34,476 nucleotides of DNA from Lysobacterales bacterium (GCA_017305055.1 JAFKMZ010000033.1:1-34476), one strand, 5' to 3'. Positions 18,031 to 28,865 are shown, numbered from the stretch's first letter. A program made the numbers and translations. Notes: generated by a model not told the origin, from the letters alone.

Positions 18031-18483
18031 ATGAATTCGAGTCGTCAATCCGCGTGGAACCAGAATTTCGGCTCCAACGAGGCTTTCCGCGAAGCCATGG
18101 GGCGGTTCTTCGGCGTGGGCGAGGGTGACCAGTCCACGGTGGAAACCAGCCAATGGGCGCCGCGGGTGGACATCCGCGAAGAGGACAAGCGCTTTGTGAT
18201 CCTGGCCGATGTCCCGGGCGTCGATCCGGCGACGATCGAGGTCAGCATGGACAAGAGCATCCTCACCATCAAGGGTGAGCGCAAGGCGGTGGACGATACC
18301 GCCGGCAACAAGTTGACCCGGCAGGAGCGCGTGTACGGCACCTTCCATCGACGCTTTTCGCTGCCGGAGAGTGCGGATGCCGAGAACATCAGCGCCCACG
18401 GCAAGTACGGGGTATTGGAGATTTCCATCCCCAAGAAGCCGGAAACCACGCCGCGCCGCATTACCATCAATGCCGCCGGCTGA
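18031..18483 (+). CDS. Small heat-shock protein (Hsp20/alpha-crystallin family)
   Basis: A 150-residue ATP-independent holdase that binds unfolding proteins in the cytoplasm and keeps them refoldable. The alpha-crystallin domain spans about residues 42-140: WAPRVDIREEDKRFVILADVP, then IEVSMDKSILTIKGER, the segment VYGTFHRRFSLPESAD, and the conserved (A/G)xxxGVLxI motif as KYGVLEISIPK. The short C-terminal extension contains RRITI, the IxI-type contact used for oligomerisation. GGGAGA is the ribosome site for the ATG at 18031. An RpoH-like promoter precedes it, and the co-chaperone gene cbpA follows 105 bp later on the same strand. Confidence 0.95.
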   Translation: MNSSRQSAWNQNFGSNEAFREAMGRFFGVGEGDQSTVETSQWAPRVDIREEDKRFVILADVPGVDPATIEVSMDKSILTIKGERKAVDDTAGNKLTRQERVYGTFHRRFSLPESADAENISAHGKYGVLEISIPKKPETTPRRITINAAG

Positions 18484-18519
18484 GTCCCGCGCGATGCGGG
18501 GGTAAGCTTGCAGGCCTGG

Positions 18520-18549
18520 CGCCGTGGTGGACGCGAGTCCATCACGGCG
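18520..18549 (+). other. 13-bp hairpin with GNRA loop between hsp20 and cbpA
   Basis: CGCCGTGGTGGAC (18520-18532) pairs with GTCCATCACGGCG (18537-18549) through 12 Watson-Crick pairs and one G-U pair, capped by GCGA, a GNRA-type tetraloop. No T run follows. It probably separates or stabilises the hsp20 part of a joint transcript, so that hsp20 mRNA outlasts cbpA. Confidence 0.6.
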
Positions 18550-18588
18550 TCTGGCTGAGTACTGCGCGGCAGGCGTAACGGAGTGCCT

Positions 18589-19488
18589 GTGGAATTCAAA
18601 GACTATTACGAGACCCTGGGTGTCAAGCCGGATGCCAGCGAAGCCGAGATCAAGGCGGCGTATCGCAAGCTGGCGCGCAAGTTCCACCCCGACCGCAACA
18701 AGGACGCGGGCGCCGAGGAGAAATTCAAGGCCGTCAACGAGGCCAACGAAGTGCTGCGCGACGCGGAAAAGCGGCGCTCCTACGATCAGTTGCGGGCCGG
18801 CGGCTACCGCTCTGGTGAGCAGTTCCGCCCGCCGCCGGGCTGGCAGCAGCAGGCCCAGGACTTCGGCGACGGTGGCGAGGGGGACTTCAGCGACTTCTTC
18901 GAAAGCCTGTTTGGCCAACGGGCTGCCGGTGGTGCGCATCGGCAACCGCGCGCGCGTCGCGGGCGCGACGTGCAGGCCCACGTACAGATCGACCTGCACA
19001 CGGCATTTGCCGGCGGCCGTACGCGGCTGGCGTTGCAGGATGCCGGTGGCAACGAGCGCGTGCTCGAGGTGAAGATTCCCGCCGGAATCCAGTCCGGCCA
19101 GGTCATCCGGCTCGCTGGGCAGGGGCAGGCGGGTACACTTGGCGCGCCGGCCGGGGACTTGCTGCTGGAAGTCGCGCTGCGCGACGATCCGCGTTTCCAT
19201 CTGGACGGCCGCAACGTCGTGTACGTGCTGCCGATCGCACCGTGGGAAGCGGCGCTGGGGGCGAGCATTGCGGTGCCGACGCTGGGCGGAGCCGTGGACA
19301 TGCGCATACCGCCGGGTTCGCAGTCGGGGCGCAAGTTGCGGCTCAAGGGACGGGGCATGCCGGGGACGCCGCCAGGCGACCAACTGGTGGAGTTGTCGAT
19401 ACGCGCACCTGCGGCCGAGACCAAGGCGCAACGCAGCGCCTATGAGGCTTTGCAGGCCCAGTTCGGGGATTTCCATCCACGGGGTTGA
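18589..19488 (+). CDS. cbpA: DnaJ-type co-chaperone CbpA (curved-DNA-binding protein family)
   Basis: A type II J-protein of 299 residues that stimulates the DnaK ATPase; E. coli CbpA also binds curved DNA. The J domain (about 1-68) carries the essential HPD in [12 protein letters not shown] Gly/Phe/Gln-rich linker follows (about 70-110), then two C-terminal substrate-binding domains with [17 protein letters not shown] and [17 protein letters not shown]. The zinc-finger domain of true DnaJ is absent, which supports CbpA. The start is a GTG: I choose 18589, because GGAG at 18580-18583 is correctly spaced and the product begins (M)[10 protein letters not shown] like its relatives; GTG 18583 would add two residues. 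It lies downstream of hsp20. Confidence 0.93.
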   Translation: MEFKDYYETLGVKPDASEAEIKAAYRKLARKFHPDRNKDAGAEEKFKAVNEANEVLRDAEKRRSYDQLRAGGYRSGEQFRPPPGWQQQAQDFGDGGEGDFSDFFESLFGQRAAGGAHRQPRARRGRDVQAHVQIDLHTAFAGGRTRLALQDAGGNERVLEVKIPAGIQSGQVIRLAGQGQAGTLGAPAGDLLLEVALRDDPRFHLDGRNVVYVLPIAPWEAALGASIAVPTLGGAVDMRIPPGSQSGRKLRLKGRGMPGTPPGDQLVELSIRAPAAETKAQRSAYEALQAQFGDFHPRG

Positions 19489-19551
19489 GGCCTGGTCCGC
19501 CGCACCCGACAGGTATTGGGCAGAGGTTGATGCGCGGTATGGCGGACGACT

Positions 19552-19917
19552 TCAGCCCGGCAGGAATTCCTGCAGCGTCCGCGCCAGGTCCTCTTCCTTG
19601 ATCGGCTTGGTCACATAGGCCTTGGCACCCTGGCGCATGCCCCAGACCTTGTCGGTCTCCTGGTCCTTGGTGGTCACCATCACGATGGGGATGTGTGCCG
19701 TTTCCGGATCCCGGCTGATGGTGCGCGTGGCCTGAAACCCGTTCAGGTTGGGCATGACCACGTCCATCAGGATCAGGTCCGGCTTCTCCCGCTTCGCGAG
19801 CTCCACGCCCGCGGCGCCGTCATCGGCGCCCAGTGCCTCGTGGCCGAGCTTTTCCACGATGCGCTTGATACCGAGCAATTGGGACGGCGAATCGTCGACG
19901 ATCAGGATGCGTGCCAT
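19552..19917 (-). CDS. pilH: Single-domain response regulator, PilH-like
   Basis: A 121-residue stand-alone receiver domain with no output domain. It begins MARILIVDDSPS, with the acidic pair Asp8-Asp9, has the phosphorylation site Asp52 in LILMDVVMPNLNG, the switch Thr in VMVTTKDQE and the conserved Lys in YVTKPIKEE. The stretch TTKDQETDKVWGMRQGA is strikingly close to PilH of Pseudomonas, the regulator that works with PilG and the ChpA kinase in type IV pilus twitching and surface sensing. No pilG, pilI, pilJ or chpA is adjacent, so the assignment rests on sequence alone. The gene is convergent with cbpA (63 bp apart). The start at 19917 has a weak ribosome site but a good promoter at 19946-19975. 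Confidence 0.85.
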   Translation of the reverse strand: MARILIVDDSPSQLLGIKRIVEKLGHEALGADDGAAGVELAKREKPDLILMDVVMPNLNGFQATRTISRDPETAHIPIVMVTTKDQETDKVWGMRQGAKAYVTKPIKEEDLARTLQEFLPG

Positions 19918-19945
19918 GGGCGGTCCAATGCTGGCAGAGTGTTCG

Positions 19946-19975
19946 ATTCTAGGGTCTCCACCCAGGTCTTTCCAA
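19946..19975 (-). promoter_or_regulatory. Candidate promoter of pilH
   Basis: Read on the minus strand, TTGGAA (19975-19970) and TAGAAT (19951-19946) are 18 bp apart, 28 bp before the pilH start. It lies in the gap after the reductase gene, which suggests that pilH is transcribed on its own. Confidence 0.55.
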
Positions 19976-19984
19976 GCGCCGCCA

Positions 19985-20986
19985 TCAATCGGAGCCGATC
20001 CGGACCAGGGTGCGGCCGAGGGATTGGCCATCCAGCATGCGCGCGAATTCGCCCGGCAATTGGTCCAGTGTCACCTCGCGCCGGGTGATCTGCGCCAGGT
20101 CCCGCGGCTTCCAGTCGCTGGCCAGGTGCTGCCAGATGCGTTCGCGCACCGGCCGCGCGGTGAGCGCCGAGCCGATCCCGAGCAGGCTGACCGCGCGGAT
20201 GATGAACGGCATGACCGTGCTGCTGAATGTGGCGCCGCCCGCGTTGCCGCACAGCGCCACGTTGCCGGTGGGTGCGATCAGCGGCAGCAGGCCGGCGAGC
20301 ATGGTGCCGCCCACGGCGTCCAGCGCGCCGCCGAACCGCACCGAATCCAGCGCCTTGCCGCTGAAGCCGAGCTGCTGCCGGTCGATGCACTCGCTGGCGC
20401 CGAGCTGACGCAGCCAATCGAAATGCTCGCGCTTGCCGCTGATGGCGTGCACCGTGTAGCCGGCGCCGCTGAAGAGGTTGATGGCCAGCGCGCCGACACC
20501 GCCACTGGCCCCGGTTACCGCGATCGGGCCCAGCGCCGGGGTTTGCCCGTTGTCCTGCATGCGCAGCAGGGCCAGTGCCGCAGTGAAGCCTGCCGTGCCC
20601 AGCATCATGCTTTCGCGCAGGCTGAGCCCTGCCGGCAGGGCGATGGTGCTGTCGGCCGCCAGGCGGGTGTACTCGGCCAGGCCGCCATCGCGGGTTTCGG
20701 ACAGCCCGCTGCCGGTGCACAGCACGGCGCTCCCGGGCGGGAAGCGTGGATCGCTGGAGGTGACTACGTGGCCGGCGACGTCGATACCGCCATTCAAGGG
20801 AAAGCGGCGCAGGATGCGGCCCCTGCCGGTGCCGGCCAGCGCGTCCTTGTAGTTGAGCGAGGAGTACGCCACCTTGACCAGCACTTCGCCGGGCGAGAGC
20901 TCGCCCACCTGCATGGCCTCGATGCCGGCGCGGTACTGGCCGTGTTCCTCGCGTATGCGAAAGGCGCGGAATGCCGACTTGTTCAT
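19985..20986 (-). CDS. acuI: AcuI/YhdH-type NADPH-dependent reductase (acrylyl-CoA reductase family)
   Basis: A 333-residue medium-chain dehydrogenase/reductase of the YhdH/YhfP (AcuI) branch, which lacks the catalytic zinc. Characterised AcuI reduces toxic acryloyl-CoA to propionyl-CoA. Landmarks: SSLNYKDALAGTGRGRILR near the N-terminus, FPLNGGIDVAGHV, the nucleotide-binding turn TGASGGVGALAI, and VTLDQLPGEFARMLDGQSLGR (split) near the end, all typical of this branch. The start at 20986 (MNKSAFRAFRI) has GAGG and AAGG upstream; a longer reading would run into the preceding gene. It starts 13 bp after the LOG-family gene, so both are probably one operon. The true substrate is uncertain. Confidence 0.87.
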   Translation of the reverse strand: MNKSAFRAFRIREEHGQYRAGIEAMQVGELSPGEVLVKVAYSSLNYKDALAGTGRGRILRRFPLNGGIDVAGHVVTSSDPRFPPGSAVLCTGSGLSETRDGGLAEYTRLAADSTIALPAGLSLRESMMLGTAGFTAALALLRMQDNGQTPALGPIAVTGASGGVGALAINLFSGAGYTVHAISGKREHFDWLRQLGASECIDRQQLGFSGKALDSVRFGGALDAVGGTMLAGLLPLIAPTGNVALCGNAGGATFSSTVMPFIIRAVSLLGIGSALTARPVRERIWQHLASDWKPRDLAQITRREVTLDQLPGEFARMLDGQSLGRTLVRIGSD

Positions 20987-20999
20987 GGCCTTGCCTCGG

Positions 21000-21596
21000 T
21001 CAGGGTTGGATGCGTTGCCTCGGCTTGAGCCGGGCGACACCGCTCGAGTCATAGTGCTCCAGCCAGGTGAACAGCGCCGGGATGGAATCCCCGAACCATA
21101 CGGCGTCGCGCTGGTCGCGGCCCAGGAAATCCTCGTCCGCCATGTGGTCGAGCATGTCCCGCAAGGCGCGATAGTAATCGCGCGTATCCAGGAAGGCGCA
21201 GGGATGCTGGTGCAGATCGAGCTGGGCCCAGGTCATCATCTCGAAGATTTCATCCATGGTGCCGAAGCCGCCGGGCAGCGCGACGTAGGCATCGGCCAGT
21301 TCGGACATGCGCGTCTTGCGCTGGTGCATGGTTTCCACGACATGCATCTCGCTGACCTTGGGGTGCGCGCGCTCGTGCTCCACCAGTTGCCGCGGGATCA
21401 CGCCGATCACCTTGCCGCCGCCGGCCAGTGCCGCATCCGCCAGCACCCCCATCAGGCCCACCTTGCCACCGCCGTAGACCAGGCTGATGCCGCGCCGGGC
21501 CAGCTCGGCACCGAACGCCTGCGCCAGGCTGGCGTATTCGGGATGGCTGCCACTGTTGGCGCCGCAATAGACACAGATGGCGCTGGGTTGGGGCAT
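21000..21596 (-). CDS. LOG-family protein (TIGR00730), probable nucleotide 5'-monophosphate phosphoribohydrolase
   Basis: A 198-residue Rossmann-fold protein of the LOG/'lysine decarboxylase-like' family. Members hydrolyse nucleoside monophosphates, in some cases cytokinin riboside monophosphates, to base and ribose 5-phosphate; they are not true lysine decarboxylases. The signature PGGFGTMDE is at residues 108-116, preceded by MHQRKTRM (90-97), and the nucleotide-binding GGGKVGLMG is at 42-50. GGAG lies upstream of the ATG at 21596. The gene is followed 13 bp later by the AcuI-type reductase. Whether the natural substrate is AMP or a cytokinin precursor cannot be told from sequence. Confidence 0.9.
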   Translation of the reverse strand: MPQPSAICVYCGANSGSHPEYASLAQAFGAELARRGISLVYGGGKVGLMGVLADAALAGGGKVIGVIPRQLVEHERAHPKVSEMHVVETMHQRKTRMSELADAYVALPGGFGTMDEIFEMMTWAQLDLHQHPCAFLDTRDYYRALRDMLDHMADEDFLGRDQRDAVWFGDSIPALFTWLEHYDSSGVARLKPRQRIQP

Positions 21597-21713
21597 GGTC
21601 AGTCCGCTCCGTGTGTGGTCGATCCGTCATCCCGGCGCGAGCTGGGAGGCGGTCCCTTGCCCCGACATCACGCCAGCGCGGACTCCAGGCCGGCGCACGC
21701 CCCCGTTCGGCAT
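21597..21713. other. Upstream region of the LOG gene, degraded repeat-like sequence
   Basis: 117 bp between the LOG start and the 56-bp tandem repeats. It contains GTCATCCCGGCGCGAGC, which resembles the dispersed 'CATCCCGGCGC' hairpin repeats common in related genomes, but the matching arm is diverged. No gene is visible. The promoter of the LOG-acuI pair should lie here or in the repeats, but I cannot single it out. Confidence 0.4.
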
Positions 21714-21892
21714 GGGATGAGGTCGTGCAGGCACTGGATCCCGTCTCATCGCACATCCCTGTGCTGCACGGGATGAGGTCGTGCAGGCACTGGATCCCGT
21801 GTCATCGCACATCCCTGTGCTGCACGGGATGAGGTCGTGCAGGCACTGGATCCCGTGTCATCGCACATCCCTGTGCTGCACGGGATGAGGTC
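21714..21892. repeat. Three tandem 56-bp repeats plus partial fourth copy
   Basis: Full units start at 21714, 21770 and 21826; an 11-bp partial copy (GGGATGAGGTC) starts at 21882. Units 2 and 3 are identical and unit 1 differs at one base (CCGTC for CCGTG). Each unit has internal inverted arms (GTGCAGgCAC against GTGCTGCAC), and ATCCCGTG of one unit pairs with CACGGGAT at the start of the next, so a transcript would form a chain of hairpins. The array fills the space between the lpdA stop (10 bp away) and the LOG upstream region. Near identity points to recent expansion or active homogenisation. Confidence 0.95.
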
Positions 21893-21901
21893 ATCCTGAC
21901 C

Positions 21902-23347
<1,446 letters not shown>

Positions 23348-23450
23348 TCAGTACTCGCGGATAGAGCGGATAGTGGCTCTGATGGAGGGAAGGCAACTTG
23401 AGAACCGTTGCGTCGACGATCGTCCGGCATCAAAGCCCCGTTACCTGTTT

Positions 23451-23470
23451 TCTAATCGCCGAGACGGCGA

Positions 23471-23475
<5 letters not shown>
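23451..23475 (-). other. Hairpin overlapping the sucB stop codon
   Basis: TCTAATCGCC (23451-23460) and GGCGATTAGA (23466-23475) are perfect 10-bp inverted copies around 5 bases. On the minus-strand transcript the left arm contains the sucB stop codon TAA (23473-23471). The bases after the stem are AAAACAGG, not a T run, so it is not an intrinsic terminator. It may block 3' exonucleases or tune expression of lpdA relative to sucB. Confidence 0.7.
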
Positions 23476-24703
<1,228 letters not shown>

Positions 24704-24784
24704 AGGAGGCTCTTCAAGGTGGTGCGCCCGGTCCGGGCGCGGGCAGCGGGTGGCAGCCGTCCTGGCCGCCGCATTCGTCAGGGG

Positions 24785-27622
24785 CTATTCGGCGGACGCA
24801 TCGGTTTCGGTCGGGCCGGCCAGCGCCTGCTCGACCAGGGCAGCCTGTTCGGCGGTGTGCTCCTTCAGGTGGCCCGTGGCCGGCGCCGGCGACCGCGCGC
24901 GTCCGGCGTAACTCAAGTGGTGTGTGGATTCCACGCAGGCCTGCAGGTGGTGGCGGATCTGGAACCAGGCGCCCTGGTTCATCGGCTCCTCCTGGCACCA
25001 CACGACCTCCTTGGCTGCGGGGTATCTGGCCAACTCGGCACTGACCTCGGCGCGCGGGAACGGGTACAGCTGTTCCACCCGCACGATGGCGACCTCGGTC
25101 AGCTTGTCCTTCTCGGCATGCTCCAGCAAGTCGTAGTAGACCTTGCCCGAGCACAGCACCACGCGCTTGACCTTCTTGGCGTTGAGCTTGCGCGATTCAC
25201 CGATCACCAGCTGGAAACCGCCGTTGGCCAGTTCGTCCAGCGTGGATACCGCATGCTTGTGCCGCAACAGGGACTTCGGCGACATCACGATCAGCGGCTT
25301 GCGCACCTTGCGCAGCATCTGCCGGCGGATCATGTGGAAACACTGCGCCGGTGTGGTTGGCACGCACACCGACATGTTCTCCATGGCGCACAGTTGCAGG
25401 TAGCGCTCCAGGCGGGCCGAGGAGTGCTCCGGGCCCTGGCCTTCGTAGCCGTGCGGCAGCAGCAGCACCAGGCCGCAATAGCGGTTCCACTTCGCCTCGC
25501 CGGAGGTGATGAACTGGTCGATCACCACCTGGGCGCCATTGGCGAAATCACCGAACTGGGCCTCCCAGATGTGCAGCGTGGACGGGTCGGTGGTGGCGTG
25601 GCCGTATTCGAAGGCCAGCACCGCGTTCTCGCTGAGCAGGGAGTCGATCACCTCGACGTCCGCGCCCTCGCGGATGGTGGCCATGGGCAGATAGGTGTGG
25701 CCGTCGGTCTGGTCGTGCAGTACGGCGTGGCGGTGGAAGAACGTGCCGCGCGCGGAATCCTGGCCAACCAGGCGCAGGTCGTTGCCCGCGTCGACCAGCG
25801 TCGCGTAGGCGAGATTTTCCGCGTAGCCCCAGTCGGCAGGCAGCTCGCCGGCCAGCATCTTGGCCCGGTCGGCATAGATCTTGGCGACGCGCGCATGCGG
25901 CTTCACATCGTCGGGAATGGTGATCAGCTTCCTGCCCAGCTCTTCGAGCTTCTTGGCCGGAACACGGGTGTCCACTGCGGTCAACAGGTTGCCGGTGGTG
26001 AACTGGGACCAGTCGACCCGGCCATCGCGGTTGGGGTGCGGATCGACGTCGGTCATCGGCTCGCCGGCCTCGAGCCGGGCGCGGTAGGCGTCGAACTGCT
26101 TTTGCGCCTCGCCCTCGGCCAGCACGCCCTGCTTGACCAGGTGCTGCTGGTACAGGTCGCGGGTGGTGGGGCGGCTGCGGATGGCCCGGTACATGACCGG
26201 CTGGGTTGCCGCCGGCTCGTCGGCCTCGTTGTGGCCGAGGCGGCGGTAGCACACCAGGTCGACCACCACATCGCGCTCGAACTGCTTGCGGAAGTCGTAG
26301 GCCAGGCGGGTCACCTCGATCACGGCCTCGGGATCGTCGCCGTTGACGTGCAGCACCGGCGCGTTGACCATCTTCGCCAGGTCGGTGCAGTACCGCGTCG
26401 AGCGCGCGTCCTGGGGATTGGACGTGGTGAAGCCGATCTGGTTGTTGATCACGATGTGCAGGATGCCGCCGATCCTGAAGCCGCGGGCCTGCGACATGTT
26501 GAACAGTTCCATGTTGACGCCCTGGCCGGCAAAGGCGGCGTCGCCGTGGATGAGCACGGCCATGGATTGCTTGTGCCCGCTGTCGCGCCGGCGCACCTGG
26601 CGCGCATGCACCGAGCCGGCCACCACCGGGTTGACGATTTCCAGGTGCGACGGGTTGAAGGCCAGGGCCACGTGCACACCGCCCTTGGGCGTCTTGACGT
26701 CCGTGGAAAAGCCCAGGTGGTATTTCACGTCGCCGGTATGTGCCGGGTCCTCGGGGTGCTCGAACTTGCCCTCGAACTCGTTGAACAGGGTCTTGGGCGG
26801 CTTGCCCAGGATGTTCACCAGCACGTTCAGCCGGCCACGGTGGGCCATGCCGATGACCAGCTCGCGGATGCCGTTGTCGCCGGCATGGCGCACGATGTCG
26901 TCCAGCATGGGGATCAGGCTGTCCCCGCCTTCCAGCGAAAAGCGCTTCTGGCCGACATACTTGGTGTGCAGGTAGCGCTCCAGCCCCTCGGCGGCGGTGA
27001 GGCCGTCGAGCACGCGCTGTCTGCCCGCCTGGTCCAGGCCGCTGTTGCCTGCCGCCTTTTCCAGTCGGCTGTAGATCCAGTTGCGCTGCTCGTGGTTGCT
27101 GATGTGCATGAACTCGGCGCCGATGGTGCCGGTGTAGGTTTTCTTCAGCCGCTCGACCAGGTCGCGCAGCTTCATGCGCTGGCCGTTGCCGGCGTAGTTG
27201 CCGATGTCGAACTCGGTGTCCAGGTCGGCATCGCTCAGGCCATGGAAGGCCAGGCCCAGGTCCGGCGCCGGCATCTTGTCGGCAAGGTTCAATGGATCGA
27301 GGTCGGCCGCAAGGTGGCCGCGTGAGCGGTAGGCGGTGAGCAGGCGCAATACGCCGGCCTGCTTGCGCGCATGCTCGTCGCTGACCGGAGCGGCCGCATG
27401 CTGGCCGCGCTGCTGCTGGGCGGCCTCGATGCGGGCGATGGCTGCGTCCGGGGCCACGTCGCCGTGCTGGCGGCCCTGGAAGGAATCGAAGTAGCTGCCC
27501 CATTGCGGCGATACGGCGGCGGGATCGGTCAGCCAGGCGTTGTACAAGCCCTCGACGTAGTCGGCATTGCCGCCGGCCAGGGCGGAGGATTCGGCAAACT
27601 CACGGATTGAATGGGTACTCAC
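24785..27622 (-). CDS. sucA: 2-oxoglutarate dehydrogenase E1
   Basis: E1 (945 residues) is the thiamine-diphosphate decarboxylase of the TCA-cycle complex. The family order is visible: an N-terminal segment with ADYVEGLYNAWLTDPAAVSPQW for E2 contact, the ThDP/active-site region MAHRGRLNVLVNILGKPP, HGDAAFAGQG, the metal-binding stretch VNGDDPEAVIEVTRLA, CYRRLGHNEADEP, and the C-terminal QEEPMNQGAW. The start is GTG at 27622, giving (M)STHSIREFAESSALAGG; no ATG lies near, and the open frame further upstream is unlike the family. The ribosome site is poor. It heads the operon sucA-sucB-lpdA and is driven by a promoter with a perfect TATAAT at 27742-27737. Confidence 0.97.
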   Translation of the reverse strand: MSTHSIREFAESSALAGGNADYVEGLYNAWLTDPAAVSPQWGSYFDSFQGRQHGDVAPDAAIARIEAAQQQRGQHAAAPVSDEHARKQAGVLRLLTAYRSRGHLAADLDPLNLADKMPAPDLGLAFHGLSDADLDTEFDIGNYAGNGQRMKLRDLVERLKKTYTGTIGAEFMHISNHEQRNWIYSRLEKAAGNSGLDQAGRQRVLDGLTAAEGLERYLHTKYVGQKRFSLEGGDSLIPMLDDIVRHAGDNGIRELVIGMAHRGRLNVLVNILGKPPKTLFNEFEGKFEHPEDPAHTGDVKYHLGFSTDVKTPKGGVHVALAFNPSHLEIVNPVVAGSVHARQVRRRDSGHKQSMAVLIHGDAAFAGQGVNMELFNMSQARGFRIGGILHIVINNQIGFTTSNPQDARSTRYCTDLAKMVNAPVLHVNGDDPEAVIEVTRLAYDFRKQFERDVVVDLVCYRRLGHNEADEPAATQPVMYRAIRSRPTTRDLYQQHLVKQGVLAEGEAQKQFDAYRARLEAGEPMTDVDPHPNRDGRVDWSQFTTGNLLTAVDTRVPAKKLEELGRKLITIPDDVKPHARVAKIYADRAKMLAGELPADWGYAENLAYATLVDAGNDLRLVGQDSARGTFFHRHAVLHDQTDGHTYLPMATIREGADVEVIDSLLSENAVLAFEYGHATTDPSTLHIWEAQFGDFANGAQVVIDQFITSGEAKWNRYCGLVLLLPHGYEGQGPEHSSARLERYLQLCAMENMSVCVPTTPAQCFHMIRRQMLRKVRKPLIVMSPKSLLRHKHAVSTLDELANGGFQLVIGESRKLNAKKVKRVVLCSGKVYYDLLEHAEKDKLTEVAIVRVEQLYPFPRAEVSAELARYPAAKEVVWCQEEPMNQGAWFQIRHHLQACVESTHHLSYAGRARSPAPATGHLKEHTAEQAALVEQALAGPTETDASAE

Positions 27623-27736
27623 GTCGCCACCGGCAGGGAAGGAAAGCTTGCAGCTGTCCGGCGATTGCAGGGCCCGCGGTGCCGTGTCGGCAGGAAATGC
27701 CGAAAGTGGCAGGCGGATGCCGGATTGGTCCGGGCA

Positions 27737-27767
27737 ATTATAGCCTTCGCCTGTTGCGATGCGGCAA
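27737..27767 (-). promoter_or_regulatory. Promoter of the sucA-sucB-lpdA operon
   Basis: On the minus strand a perfect -10, TATAAT (27742-27737), lies 19 bp after TTGCCG (27767-27762). Transcription would start near 27730, giving a leader of about 108 nt. The -10 is convincing; the spacing is longer than ideal, which may imply activator dependence. Confidence 0.65.
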
Positions 27768-27787
27768 CCTGGCAGGCATCGGATGTT

Positions 27788-27858
27788 TTTCGCCACGGGG
27801 CCTGCCGCAGCGCGAAAAGCGCGGTCCCATGCGCCTTTGCGTGCGACGCGTGGCGAAA
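27788..27858. other. Inverted repeat between the sucA promoter and the GNAT gene
   Basis: TTTCGCCACG (27788-27797) and CGTGGCGAAA (27849-27858) are perfect inverted copies 51 bp apart, with CGCG-AAAAG-CGCG (near 27811-27823) nested inside. As RNA from the GNAT side this would be a branched structure that may end the roxA-GNAT transcript; as DNA it lies upstream of the sucA promoter and could be a looped binding site. No T run closes it clearly. Confidence 0.45.
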
Positions 27859-27878
27859 GGTCGTTTTCTTGCCGTTAC

Positions 27879-28865
27879 CTACAGATCAAGAGCGTTCAGG
27901 ATGGTGGCGCGTTTGGCACGTTCCCAGTGCTCGCCGAAGTGCTGGCGCAGTGGCACCTGTGCGCTCCGCTGCGCGCGTGCCGCGCGGCCTGCTGGACGGT
28001 TGGCGTCGGGCAGGAACAGGTAGCCGCCGGTGTCCGTCACCAGGTAGGCGCTGGTGTATGCGAGATCCACCGGGTCGGTCGGCGTGCGGAACTGGAAGGT
28101 GCTGGTCAGGCGTTGCGCAAGCGGCAGCAGCGGATGGTCGATGGCGACGGCCGCGGCCGGATCGTGGAGCACGATGCGGATGCTGGCGGCGCGCCCCGAG
28201 CAGGCAATGCGGCGCAACTGCGCGAGCTCGGCCGGCGTGGCGAAGACGCCGGCGTGCAGGCTCGGAAGGTAGACCAGCAACTGGTGCCGGGTATCGGTGA
28301 GAAGCTGCAGGCGTGCGGCGGCCACCTCGGCCTGGCTGCCGGCCGGCAGGGCGCCGATGTCGCGCAGTGGCGGCCGCTCGCCGCCAGCCCGCATCAGACC
28401 GGGCAGGAGCAGGTTGCAATGGACCATGGCGGCGGTATCGCCGGTGATGGCCGGGTCCGCTTCAGGCGCGCCGGCCTCGGGCACCGTTGGTGCGAAGCCG
28501 GCATAGGCAAAAAATGCCGTGGCCGCGGGTGGCACGTCCACGCTGAGTGCAGTCAAGCCGAGCGCCCGCGCCCGGGCGATGAGTTCATGCACGATGGCCG
28601 TGCCCACCCCCTGGCCGCGTGCTGCCCCGCGCACGGCAACGCAGCCGATCCGGCCCTCTGCCGTCAGGCTGCCGCAGCCGATGGCGTGGCCCTCGGGGTC
28701 GCGGGCCAGGACATGCCAGGTGGCGGCTTCGAGGTCCGCAAGTGCAGTGGCGTTGGCCGGTGACCCGGTCATCACCAGCGCTTCCCGCCACAGCTCGTAC
28801 AGCTCGCCTTGCTGGGCGGCACCTGGCCGCTCGAAGGGTTCCAGGTGGAACTCCTGCAGCCTCAT
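27879..28865 (-). CDS. Two-domain protein: N-terminal GNAT acetyltransferase plus uncharacterised C-terminal domain
   Basis: A 328-residue protein. Residues 1 to about 155 are a GNAT fold: the acetyl-CoA-binding motif RGQGVG is at 83-88 after IGCVAV, and FFAYAGFAP (118-126) is the usual last motif. The C-terminal half (about 160-328) contains RHQLLVYLPSLHAGVF, SIRIVLHDP, DHPLLPLAQRL and GGYLFLPD. It looks like a small alpha/beta domain, perhaps a degenerate phospholipase-D-like fold, but no HxK catalytic motif is visible, so I give it no function. The start at 28865 overlaps the roxA stop (ATGA), so translation is coupled to the ribosomal oxygenase. The acetylation target is unknown; a ribosomal or translation-linked one is conceivable from context only. 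Confidence 0.85.
   Translation of the reverse strand: MRLQEFHLEPFERPGAAQQGELYELWREALVMTGSPANATALADLEAATWHVLARDPEGHAIGCGSLTAEGRIGCVAVRGAARGQGVGTAIVHELIARARALGLTALSVDVPPAATAFFAYAGFAPTVPEAGAPEADPAITGDTAAMVHCNLLLPGLMRAGGERPPLRDIGALPAGSQAEVAAARLQLLTDTRHQLLVYLPSLHAGVFATPAELAQLRRIACSGRAASIRIVLHDPAAAVAIDHPLLPLAQRLTSTFQFRTPTDPVDLAYTSAYLVTDTGGYLFLPDANRPAGRAARAQRSAQVPLRQHFGEHWERAKRATILNALDL

Noticed and set aside
21714-21892. CRISPR or coding tandem repeat
   Set aside because: Units follow one another directly with no spacers, and 56 bp is not a multiple of 3, so no repeat protein results.
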